48,122 nucleotides of DNA from Desulfobacterales bacterium HSG2 (GTDB lineage Bacteria; Desulfobacterota; Desulfobacteria; Desulfobacterales; 4be13): the NCBI GenBank assembly GCA_030378035.1, contig JAUCGI010000018.1, forward strand, positions 1 through 48,122, written 5' to 3'. The translations under genes and the position numbers were made by a program. Position 1 is the stretch's first letter, and each line of letters starts with the position of its first letter. The notes under the pieces were generated by a model that was not told the DNA's origin, did not search any database, and saw only the letters and a list, made by a program, of their open reading frames with translations. Positions 25,530 to 32,837 of the stretch are shown piece after piece.

Positions 25530-26693
25530 CTACCGATTCGCCTTCCGAATTCCCAGTTGATCCAAGGCGATGATCCATTTGCAGATATTGGCCGATCCTT
25601 CCACCATGGTATAGGTGGGAGTGTCCCGGTAGTAACGGGCGACCGGATATTCCGTGGAGTAGCCGTACGCGCCAAGAATCCGCATCGCGTAGTTGGCGCA
25701 TTTGGTCACGACCTCGCCTGCAAAATACTTTGCCTGGGCCACGTCAAGACCGTTGTTCAGTTTCCCCTGATCTTTGACCCACGCGGCTTTATAGACCAGA
25801 AGCCGGGCCGCCTCGATCTCCGCGGACATCTGTGCCACCATGTCCTGGTTCATCTGGAACTCGCCGATCGGCTTTCCGAACTGCTTTCTTTCCTTGCAAT
25901 ATTTTATCACGGCGTCCAAACACGCCTGTGCAACACCCACGGCCCCGGCCGCTGCGGAGAGACGGGTCTGATTCAGGGAACTGAACACAATCCTTGCACC
26001 GTCCCCGGGATTTCCGAGAATATTCTCCTTTGGGACTCTGGTATCACTGAGAAATATCTCGCCGGTGGGAGAAGAATGGGATCCCATCTTTTCCAGCTTT
26101 GTTGTCTTAACGCCGTTGAAACTTTTCAGTTCCACAACAAAGGCTGAAAGTCCCTTTGATCCCCTGGCTCGGTCGGTATAAGCATAATAGATGACCACAT
26201 CCGCCACATCCGCGTTGGAAATCCAGGTTTTGGAGCCGTTCAGAAGCCAGTGATCCCCCTTGTCTTCCGCTGCTGACGTCATGGACATCACATCAGACCC
26301 CGCATCCGGCTCCGTGATCCCGAATCCGCCGATATACTCGGCGTTGACCAGCTTGGATATATATTTTTTCTTTAGCGATTCGCTACCATATCTGTATATG
26401 GTGTAAGCGCATCCGAGGGTCTGCATATTGATCTGAACCCTGAGAGAACTCGAAGCCCTTGCGATCTCCTCTGTCACGATCATGGAAGCCAGCCAGCCCA
26501 CATCATCCCCGTCGTATTCCTCAGGGATAACCGTCCCGAAGAACCCCTGCTCCGCCATCGGTTTGACGGCTTCCTTGTACGGGAAATAATGGTTCTTATC
26601 CCATTCATCTGCAAAAGGGGCGATTTTTTTGTTAGCGAACTCCCGGACCGCTTTTCTTATCATTTCAAGCTCTTTTGATAAAGCAAAATTCAT
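25530..26693 (-). CDS. Acyl-CoA dehydrogenase, probably non-decarboxylating glutaryl-CoA dehydrogenase
   Basis: 387 residues, standard length. FAD-dependent alpha,beta-desaturation of an acyl-CoA with electrons passed to ETF. Family motifs: GGFGITEPDAGSD (FAD), WISNADVAD, RKQFGKPIGEFQ and the end QLGIRKANR. The catalytic base is Glu365 in TMVEGSAN. Two details point to glutaryl-CoA: Arg85 in SLRVQINMQ aligns with the Arg that binds the substrate carboxylate in glutaryl-CoA dehydrogenases, and residue 364 before the base is Val. A Tyr-to-Val exchange at that place is described as the key difference of the non-decarboxylating enzyme of Desulfococcus multivorans, which makes glutaconyl-CoA for a Na+-pumping decarboxylase. 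The decarboxylase is not in the window. Other acyl-CoA substrates remain possible. Confidence 0.85.
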   Translation of the reverse strand: MNFALSKELEMIRKAVREFANKKIAPFADEWDKNHYFPYKEAVKPMAEQGFFGTVIPEEYDGDDVGWLASMIVTEEIARASSSLRVQINMQTLGCAYTIYRYGSESLKKKYISKLVNAEYIGGFGITEPDAGSDVMSMTSAAEDKGDHWLLNGSKTWISNADVADVVIYYAYTDRARGSKGLSAFVVELKSFNGVKTTKLEKMGSHSSPTGEIFLSDTRVPKENILGNPGDGARIVFSSLNQTRLSAAAGAVGVAQACLDAVIKYCKERKQFGKPIGEFQMNQDMVAQMSAEIEAARLLVYKAAWVKDQGKLNNGLDVAQAKYFAGEVVTKCANYAMRILGAYGYSTEYPVARYYRDTPTYTMVEGSANICKWIIALDQLGIRKANR

Positions 26694-26704
26694 ATTGGTT
26701 CCTT

Positions 26705-27068
26705 CGTGTTTGGTTTGGTTATTTAGTATTTGGTGTTTGGTGTTTGGTTATTTGGTTATTTAGTGTTTGGTGTTTAATTGCTGATTATAACGGATTTTGG
26801 GAGGCCCGGGAATATGACAACGGATTTCGGGATGAAACGGATATTCCCGGATCAGACATGACAGCGGATTCCGGGGATGAAACGGATATTCCCGGATCAG
26901 CGGGGGATTAAGCGGACATATCCGTTTAATCCTTCTATCCGTTGTCATATTCCCGGGCCTCCCCAAAATCCGTTATAATCAGTTTAATTGATTGGTGTTC
27001 TGCACAAAACACAAAATAACAAAATAACAAAACACAAAACAACAAAACACAAAACAACAAAACACAAA
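26705..27068. repeat. Tandem repeat (GTTTGGT / AACAAAACACA) split by a palindromic element
   Basis: GTTTGGTTATTTGGT-type units at 26705-26780 and AACAAAACACA units at 27005-27068 form a head-to-head array like those elsewhere. The 202-bp element at 26781-26982 is inserted between them. No gene in this interval. Confidence 0.75.
26781..26982. mobile_element. Palindromic MITE-like element, family A (subtype with GGCCCGGGAATATGACAACG core)
   Basis: Terminal inverted repeats CTGATTATAACGGATTTTGG continue into GGCCCGGGAATATGACAACG on both sides, giving arms of about 50 bp. It is flanked by an exact 8-bp direct repeat, TTTAATTG, at 26773-26780 and 26983-26990. No coding capacity. Same termini as the copies at 376 and 3573, but a different core. 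Confidence 0.85.
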
Positions 27069-27069
27069 A

Positions 27070-27759
27070 TTAAGAATAAAAATTCTGAGGAAAAGTCCCC
27101 GGCTCCTCTTCGTCCTTCTTTTTCTTCTCGCCGACCGGAACACCTAACCAAACCGTCTCTCTCTGGGGCGTCATGTCGGTGAACAGATTCCGGACCGGCA
27201 TGCCCAGCCAGCTCGCAATAACCAGTTGCTCTTGGTATGACACGGGACGATTCTCCTCAACCCATTCCTTTATCGTATCAGGAGACACGTCAAGAAAGGG
27301 CGACAACTCATCAATGCTTTTCCCCTGAAATTCCATGGCTGCTTTAAGCCCGACAGCCCAGCGGCTCCGCTGTATAACTTCCTTTTCATGAACATCACCG
27401 CCGGTCCCGAGTCGGGGTTTGCCGCGTTCTTGTTTACGTTTGCTGAGGGCAGCTTCAATGCTCCCAGTGGCTATCTCCTTAGTGATTTTTATGCCTATTT
27501 TGGCTGCCCTTTTCATAAGATAGCCTGTAGCTTCGTCCAGTTTTTTCTTGCTTGTATCCTCTCCCTTTTCAGAATGTCTGTACTTTTGCGAAGCCGCCAT
27601 AACCGCTTCCCGAGACAGCGATGCAATCTGTTCCTGCTCTTTCTGGGAAACATCAAGTTTCCATTTTCTGTTCAGATACCTAGTTCCCATAAAAGTCAGG
27701 GTGGGAACAGCAACCGCGGCCACCACTTCCACTACTTTAAGCAACAGATAACCTGTCAT
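27070..27759 (-). CDS. Holin-LLH-like membrane protein with C-terminal helix-turn-helix region
   Basis: 229 residues. One hydrophobic helix at the N-terminus (about 5-26) is followed by an Ala/Lys-rich coiled region with Kx-K-x-ATGYLMKRAAKIGIKI and a GSIEAAL motif near 105; this succession resembles phage holins of the LL-H superfamily. The C-terminal half (about 125-200) looks like an HTH: AAMEFQGKSIDELSPFLDVS followed by a recognition-helix-like DTIKEWVEENR. A holin fused to an HTH is unusual. No lysin, capsid or integrase is nearby, so this is probably not a prophage. It follows thg1 by 135 bases on the same strand. Family assignment is from pattern only. Confidence 0.5.
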   Translation of the reverse strand: MTGYLLLKVVEVVAAVAVPTLTFMGTRYLNRKWKLDVSQKEQEQIASLSREAVMAASQKYRHSEKGEDTSKKKLDEATGYLMKRAAKIGIKITKEIATGSIEAALSKRKQERGKPRLGTGGDVHEKEVIQRSRWAVGLKAAMEFQGKSIDELSPFLDVSPDTIKEWVEENRPVSYQEQLVIASWLGMPVRNLFTDMTPQRETVWLGVPVGEKKKKDEEEPGTFPQNFYS

Positions 27760-27894
27760 AATACTCTTCCTTTCCTTTGTTTTACAGCTATCTTTCAGTT
27801 CTGTTGTCAGACAATCTGCGACTATAATGGATCATCCAATCTTTGTCAAACTATTTTTTCAGAAAAAATCGACGGTCTCACCAGAAATTTGGAA

Positions 27895-28650
27895 CTATCG
27901 CGATATCTTTCGGATAAATTCACCGTAAGCATCTTTCATCGGAAGTTCCAAATCAACTTTCAGCCGATTACGAATTGCAGTCACAGATTCACAAGTTACC
28001 GGATTATAACCTTCTTTTTCATAAGTTTCCCAGTATATTCCGACGCCTCTCTTTTGCCAGTTTGGCAGAGTGTTAAAATTTATACCTTTCTGGAACAGCA
28101 GTTCATTTTTGTCAGCAACGGACATATTCAGCAGAAATTCACTTGCTTCGGCCGGTCTCTTTCCGGATTTTCGCAAAGCCCAGTAAGCATGAGAATTCAA
28201 GGCATTCCTGTGTGCATCCTCATTCCGCCATCGGAAATAATCGATAACCAGTTCATCCGTGGGCAACTGACTTATTCTGCAATCAAAAGTGCCGATATCG
28301 CCCAGAAGAAGTGAAAATTTTGCGCTTGCCTCGCCCGCCAACACTGAATTGAGCTTCCGTAATTTTCTTTGAAATGAATTCTCTCCGGGATGAAACAGGA
28401 GAGATATTTCATCGCTCTGCGTATATCCGTAAACGATTCTGAAGCCGCAGGTCATCAGATGCTTGGTCGTTTCAACCATGTAATCACGAAAAACAGGGTC
28501 ATAAGGCGATTTGAATTTGTGAACCTCTTTTGTCAGACGGGTAAAGCATCTGCCGTCAATTCGTGCCACGATATACAGACCGGGAAGAACACAATAGTCG
28601 TGTGACGTCTCAAATACCCTCATCCTTTTGTCTAATTCATCAAACTTCAT
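27895..28650 (-). CDS. Thg1-like 3'-5' RNA polymerase (tRNA-His guanylyltransferase family)
   Basis: 251 residues covering the whole Thg1 catalytic core. The metal-binding residues are present: Asp32 in ARIDGRCFTRL, and Asp80/Glu81 in YGYTQSDEISLLF, matching human Asp29, Asp76 and Glu77. FDCRISQLP and VIDYFRWRNEDAHRNALNSH follow. Bacterial Thg1-like proteins add nucleotides to the 5' end of truncated tRNAs in a template-dependent 3'-5' direction and so act in tRNA 5'-end repair. The ATG overlaps the stop of the upstream P-loop kinase (ATGA), so the two proteins are coupled. That supports a repair cassette: the kinase would prepare 5' ends and Thg1 extend them. Confidence 0.9.
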   Translation of the reverse strand: MKFDELDKRMRVFETSHDYCVLPGLYIVARIDGRCFTRLTKEVHKFKSPYDPVFRDYMVETTKHLMTCGFRIVYGYTQSDEISLLFHPGENSFQRKLRKLNSVLAGEASAKFSLLLGDIGTFDCRISQLPTDELVIDYFRWRNEDAHRNALNSHAYWALRKSGKRPAEASEFLLNMSVADKNELLFQKGINFNTLPNWQKRGVGIYWETYEKEGYNPVTCESVTAIRNRLKVDLELPMKDAYGEFIRKISR

Positions 28651-29093
28651 TCAGCCCTCCATCTCCTAACCTTAAAATTATTTTTACTGCCTGTTGTGAC
28701 ATAATAAAGCTCATCAAACCCTTCATCATAAGAAGGCAGTTCCAGGCGGGAATACGTTGCTTTTATTCCCTTTTCCGGTATTCGTTCATCTCCATGCCGG
28801 CTACTGTTTCTGCGCAGTGATGAGGAAATATCCGATTTGAAATAATAACCTTTCACATAAAACCCCGCTTCCTTGGCCGGTTTGATATATCTGTCTCTGT
28901 CAGCACGGGCAGGATTTGTATTATCCACCACAAAGGACTGTCTCATCTGAAGACACGCTTCAAGCAATAATTTTTCACGATGCCTTGTTTTCAGCATATC
29001 AAGATTTATTCTGACATGCGTTCTGAAAAACTTCTCTTTGTAAAAAGTTGATTTTCCGGTCGCCTGTATGCCGATGAAAATGATTGCTTCCAT
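28647..29093 (-). CDS. Polynucleotide-kinase-like P-loop protein
   Basis: 148 residues. Walker A GIQATGKST is at 8-16; Asp32 in RINLDML occupies the position of the catalytic Asp in T4-Pnkp-like 5' kinases; VVDNTNPARADR (Asp57) is the Walker B/lid region typical of AAA_33 kinases. It is small, a kinase domain only, with no phosphatase or ligase module. Translationally coupled to the Thg1-like gene. Inferred role: phosphorylation of RNA 5'-OH ends created by anticodon nucleases, giving the 5' phosphate which Thg1-type polymerases activate. A role on another small substrate is possible. Confidence 0.8.
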   Translation of the reverse strand: MEAIIFIGIQATGKSTFYKEKFFRTHVRINLDMLKTRHREKLLLEACLQMRQSFVVDNTNPARADRDRYIKPAKEAGFYVKGYYFKSDISSSLRRNSSRHGDERIPEKGIKATYSRLELPSYDEGFDELYYVTTGSKNNFKVRRWRAE

Positions 29094-29169
29094 TTGTTTG
29101 TTGTCCGTTGTTTGTTGTCCGTCGTCATCCGGTTTTTACCATTTTACGAAACACACGAAAAAAAATATC

Positions 29170-29356
29170 CTGATTATAACGGATTTTGGGGAGGCCCGGG
29201 AATATGACAACGGATGGGAGGATGAAACGGATATGTCCGTTTAATCTCCGGAATCCGCTGTCATATCCGATCCGGGAATATCCCGGAATCCGCTGTCATA
29301 TCTGACCCGGGAATATCCTCCTAATTCCCGGCCTCCCCAAAAACCGTTATAATCAG
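29170..29356. mobile_element. Palindromic MITE-like element, family A, with 8-bp target duplication
   Basis: Begins CTGATTATAACGGATTTTGG and ends with its complement; the core shares GGCCCGGGAATATGACAACG with 26781-26982. Flanked by exact AAAATATC at 29162-29169 and 29357-29364. Inserted in a TTTCGTG palindrome of the neighbouring repeat field. No coding capacity. Confidence 0.87.
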
Positions 29357-29359
29357 AAA

Positions 29360-29787
29360 ATATCTTTCGTCTCTTTCGTGTTTTTCGTGGATAGCCCCTC
29401 ACAAACCACGAAACACACGAAATACACGAAAAAAAAATATCTTTCGTTTCTTTCGTGTTTTTCGTGGATAGCCCCTCTCAAACCACGAAACACACGAAAA
29501 AACATCTTTCGTCTCTTTCGTGTCTTTCGTGGATAGCCCCTCACAAACCACGAAACACACGAAAAAAAATATCTTTCGTTTCGGCATCCTTCATTTGTCG
29601 GTTTACACTTTCGGGTGTCAGGTGAATTCTTTTTTTGTCCTTTGTGACCTTTGTGCCTTTGTGTGAGATATGAAATGCCGGTTGGAAAAAGTGTAAACCA
29701 CTTTCGGCTTTTATGAAGGATGCCTTCGTTTCTTTCGTGTTTTTCGTGGATAGCCCCTCACAAACCACGAAACACACGAAAAAAAAA
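29360..29787. repeat. Repeat field of TTTCGTGG...CCACGAAA palindromes
   Basis: Four copies of TTTCGTGTTTTTCGTGGATA then GCCCCTCACAAA then CCACGAAACACACGAAA, at about 29366-29433, 29446-29500, 29510-29569 and 29725-29780, plus a remnant at 29142. The last copy abuts and replaces the C-terminal half of the chemotaxis gene. Confidence 0.85.
29583..29724. mobile_element. Second palindromic element type (GGCATCCTTCAT ends) with 8-bp target duplication
   Basis: Termini GGCATCCTTCAT / ATGAAGGATGCC, then inner arms GGTTTACACTTT / AAAGTGTAAACC. Flanked by exact TTCGTTTC at 29575-29582 and 29725-29732. Its ends differ from family A, but the duplication is also 8 bp. Inserted into a TTTCGTG palindrome. 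No coding capacity. Confidence 0.8.
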
Positions 29788-30674
29788 CATCTCTTCGGTC
29801 ACGGCGGCGATGCTGGAGACCGATGTGCTGGACTGTTTCGCGGCAGAAGCCACGCCGGCCACACTGACGCTGACTGTTTCCGCAACAGACGCCGTGGTGT
29901 CGGACCGCGCATTCATATGCTCTGCCGAGGATGCCGTTTCTGTGGAGACTGAGGCCAGATCCCCTGATGAATCGGAAAGCATGTCGGTGGTCTCGGAAAG
30001 CCTTTCAATCATCTCTCTCAGATTGTTCGCGGATGCGTTCAGATTTTCCGCCATTGTTCCGATCTCATCGTCCCTTTCAATCCGAAGCTCGGAACTGAAA
30101 TCGCCTTTTCCCAGTTTTCTTCCGAATTCAATGATCTTCCGAATCGGATTTACGATGACGCTGCGTAAGTAGAAATAGAATATTCCGCCCGCGATGACAA
30201 AGAGCATGAACGCAACCAGCAGATTGTCGCGGCGCGCATCGCCCATCTCCTTCCGCATCTCGGCGAGCGGGCTGATGATCTCGAATGCGCCATGCACCTC
30301 CCCGGCTTTCCAACCCTCTTTTTCAAAACCGAGCCCGTCCGGATCCCCTTTGGCTCTCCGTGACAGGAAAGACAGTCAGGGGTCAGCCGAATGGCACGGA
30401 AAAAGCGGATGGCATCGATTTCATGGGTGATGTTCTCTTCGGACGCGCTCAGGTCTTCCGAGCCGGTATGGAGCAGGCCGATTTCTCCCATTTCCCTTGC
30501 CTGGTATTTATCTTTTCGGATAAAGGATTTCCCCGCCGGCATGTTCGATATCCTCAATTTCGCCCCTGCCTTCCAGATAATCGACCACAACCTGTTCCAC
30601 GCCGGCGCGGGGTTTGTGTTCGGGATTCCGGGCACACGAAACTCATACCCCAGTTCGGACGCCTTTTCTTGCAC
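29788..30674 (-). pseudogene. Methyl-accepting chemotaxis protein with DUF3365-type sensor, broken at both ends
   Basis: Reading from 30674: a Tll0287/DUF3365-like sensor (ELGYEFRVPGIPNTNPAP, EIDAIRFFRAIRLTPDCLSC, HGEPKG; the CLSCH is a heme-binding CxxCH), then one base is missing in a G run at about 30345-30348. After correction the protein goes on with GFEKEGWKAGEVHGAFE, a membrane helix, a HAMP domain (VNPIRKIIEFGRKLGKGDFS) and the start of the MCP signalling coiled coil. It ends at AAVTEEM where the TTTCGTG repeat field begins. A TAG lies directly upstream of the first usable codon, so the N-terminal helix is missing too. The gene has lost both ends and a base. Confidence 0.85.
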
Positions 30675-31192
30675 TTGCTACTTAAACCCGCACCTGAACA
30701 TGCTCCGTTAATGAGTCTTTCACATTATCATACAGAGGGATATAATGTAAAGAAATTATTAGTCCGGAGACCAAATTTTTTCAAAAAGCCGTCGTTTCCG
30801 TATATTATTTGACAGAGCCTGTCTGATTTGTCCGATTTTCCAGGCTGACCTTCAGGATAATATTTCAGTTCCCATTGACTTTTTCATCCGCTTGTGACAC
30901 AGGTTTATGAATTAAGTTAATTTTCACACCCGATTCAGTTCTGTCATCTGTCCCTAAGAATGTTACAAAACATTGAACCTGATTCAGGAAATGTGTCAGC
31001 CTTCAAAAAATGCTTAACCCTCCAATCAATGTCAAGCGGATTACGTTCGTAGTTCCGCCTTTAGGCGGTGCGGCCCTAAAAATCGGGGATATGTTTCGGA
31101 AAGGCTGGTATGATTTTGCTTGACTTATGATATGTATCTGGTTATGAATAGGAAAACATCGAAAACGGTTTGTTCTGTCCGGCAAATCTGTC
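30675..31192. other. Intergenic region without a gene
   Basis: AT-rich, nothing coding recognised. 31045-31075 is a single arm of the GTTCGTAGTTCCGCC palindrome family that is complete at 23458-23600. Confidence 0.6.
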
Positions 31193-31330
31193 GTTTCAGT
31201 GGCACAGACGATCCTGAATGAAACCGTGGGAGCGGGATATATTGAACGGGACTGGCCACCATCCGGTCTCTGGGGAGGCTGAGAAAGAGTTTTCTGGAGC
31301 CGTCTGCTTGACCGGCCACGGTCTTATCTA
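31193..31330 (+). pseudogene. C-terminal scrap of a DUF499-type ATPase gene
   Basis: The plus strand from 31193 reads SVAQTILNETVGAGYIERDW followed by PP, stops at 31280, and from 31276 in a shifted frame reads RLRKSFLEPSA. Both pieces, in this order, resemble the C-terminal region of DUF499 ATPases as I remember it (GYLERDWPP ... SLRxSFLDG). Frameshifted, with several stops. Only a fragment remains. Confidence 0.35.
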
Positions 31331-31340
31331 TCAGTCGCTG

Positions 31341-31452
31341 TAGAGTGGGTGGAGCGAAGCGAAACCCACCTTGCCGCAACCGTCAGCTATCTGTGAATTC
31401 GGAATGTCGGGTGGTGGTATGGTGGGTTACGCTTCGCTTCACCCACCCTACG
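31341..31452. repeat. Inverted repeat with GGGTGGAGCGAAGCGAAACC arms
   Basis: GTGGGTGGAGCGAAGCGAAA (from 31345) faces TTACGCTTCGCTTCACCCAC (from 31426), arms of about 28 bp with a 50-bp centre. This sequence type occurs as an interspersed repeat in many environmental bacteria. Confidence 0.75.
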
Positions 31453-31577
31453 CGACTTTGATTGCATCCCTTGTAAAATACTCTTTTTACCCCATTGACT
31501 TTTCCCTTTGCCTATGAGATGGGGTATCAAAATATGTTAAGAACATCTGAACCGAATATTCATTAGGAGTTTATTCC

Positions 31578-32489
31578 ATGAGTGACAAACTTTCTGATCA
31601 GGACTTAAAAGATGCCCGTGAACTATTGGATAATCTGTTTGAGGAAGTCAGTTCCGAAGAGGGCACACTGGCCGGCGGTATGAAACTTGGCAGAGGGGGA
31701 AAGACGCTTCAAAGTTTGCGTGAAACCAAAGTCAGTTTTGGCAATCCCAATAACAATCTGATTCATCTTACAGAAGAACTGTTTGGTGATATTGAAATCG
31801 AACTCACTCCCATTCATGAACAGCAGATGCGTGACCGGTTTGACTTTTATTATATGACACTGGCCGTATCCATGCAGCCCGGGCGCGATGTGCAGTTTAC
31901 AAGCATTGCGTGTGAACTGGATTTTGCTCCCAAAGGCAGTGATGAGCCGATTGTGCAAAGCATTTTTCCCAAGAGTGAATGGCGGGAGATGCTCCGGCTG
32001 GGGCGGCAGATGAGTCTGGGGCTGAACGGAAATCTGGGGTGGTCCGCCGGGATAAATCCGTCTGATATGCCCATGCTTGAAAATTTGCCGGGAAGCATAA
32101 GGGCAAATATCGAAAATAAAAATGAAATCAAGGCGTTTATTGCCGTTCCCAATTATTCCTTTGAATTGGGCAAAACCGATATTGCTGCCACCGGCGAAGG
32201 GAATTCCGAGTGTTTCTGGCGCATTGAAAAGCCGGATTTGCAAAAAGCCCAGACAGTGCAATTTGGTGTTGTGTTTAAAGTGCCAAAAGGTGTAAGTTCG
32301 ATTGAACTCACCGGATTGGTTTCAGCCGAGCCGAGTTTCCGATGGCTGACCGCTGATTTGGGGGATGTTTTTGAATATCTGAGCGATAATCTGAAAAGGG
32401 TGCTGAGTCTGAAAGATGATGAGCGCAGGGGTGGAGATCGTCTGCCTGTTGGTGACCATGAAAAATGGATGATTGATCTGCCAAACTGA
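31578..32489 (+). CDS. Uncharacterised 303-aa soluble protein
   Basis: Starts after TTAGGAG. No signal peptide and no membrane segment. The composition is ordinary, with a beta-rich middle (YMTLAVSMQPGRDVQF, TSIACELDF) and a W/F-rich segment SECFWRIEKPDLQKAQ; the C-terminal third ends with a helix (DVFEYLSDNLKRVLSL) and a charged tail. I recognise no family or catalytic motif. The next reading frame downstream (32589) on the same strand is cut by the mobile element, so this gene may have been the first of a pair. Beta-rich immunity or sensor proteins of defence loci can look like this, but that is a guess. Confidence 0.75.
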   Translation: MSDKLSDQDLKDARELLDNLFEEVSSEEGTLAGGMKLGRGGKTLQSLRETKVSFGNPNNNLIHLTEELFGDIEIELTPIHEQQMRDRFDFYYMTLAVSMQPGRDVQFTSIACELDFAPKGSDEPIVQSIFPKSEWREMLRLGRQMSLGLNGNLGWSAGINPSDMPMLENLPGSIRANIENKNEIKAFIAVPNYSFELGKTDIAATGEGNSECFWRIEKPDLQKAQTVQFGVVFKVPKGVSSIELTGLVSAEPSFRWLTADLGDVFEYLSDNLKRVLSLKDDERRGGDRLPVGDHEKWMIDLPN

Positions 32490-32588
32490 AATTTGTAAAA
32501 TCGGGCGCATTTGTAAGTTGGGGGAAGCGATTTTTCCCCTAACTTATGGACACCCTGTAAAACCAGAATATTGAAGAAGGCTTAATCA

Positions 32589-32837
32589 ATGGCATCAAAA
32601 TACTATACCTGTCGCATCCGCATTACAAATGGGGATTCAGACGACAAAACGTATCTTATTGAGCATTCGTTTTTCATCAAATCTGATAAAAAAAATATAA
32701 AAAGCGCTATTATCCCTCCCCGGTTTTCAGGATTTTTTAGGTCTGGAAATCGAAGGAAGGGGGCATGTCTCATCCTGATATTCTGTAGGAATATGCTCAC
32801 GAATGTTGTCATAAAGATACCAGGAGCGTTCTGCTGA
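32589..32837 (+). pseudogene. 5' end of a gene cut off by the DUF7869-type element
   Basis: An ATG with GAAGAAGG upstream opens MASKYYTCRIRITNGDSDDK; from 32646 the frame enters the left terminal inverted repeat of the mobile element and ends in element sequence at 32837. Only about 19 native codons remain. No family can be assigned. It lies 100 bases after the preceding gene and was probably its operon partner. Confidence 0.55.
32646..32667 (+). repeat. Left terminal inverted repeat of the DUF7869-type element
   Basis: 22 bp, AAAACGTATC...TTGAGCATT, identical to the reverse complement of 34933-34954. Confidence 0.85.

Noticed and set aside
25389..26147. 252-codon plus-strand frame opposite the acyl-CoA dehydrogenase
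   Set aside because: Antisense to well conserved FAD and catalytic motifs.
27070..27759. Prophage call based on the holin-like protein
   Set aside because: No integrase, terminase, capsid, tail or lysin gene in the window.
27388..28314. 308-codon plus-strand frame opposite the holin-like and thg1 genes
   Set aside because: Antisense to Thg1 catalytic motifs; Phe/Cys-rich sequence without a domain.
31125..31379. 84-codon minus-strand frame
   Set aside because: It covers the GCGAAGCGAAAC inverted repeat and is opposite to the DUF499-like traces.
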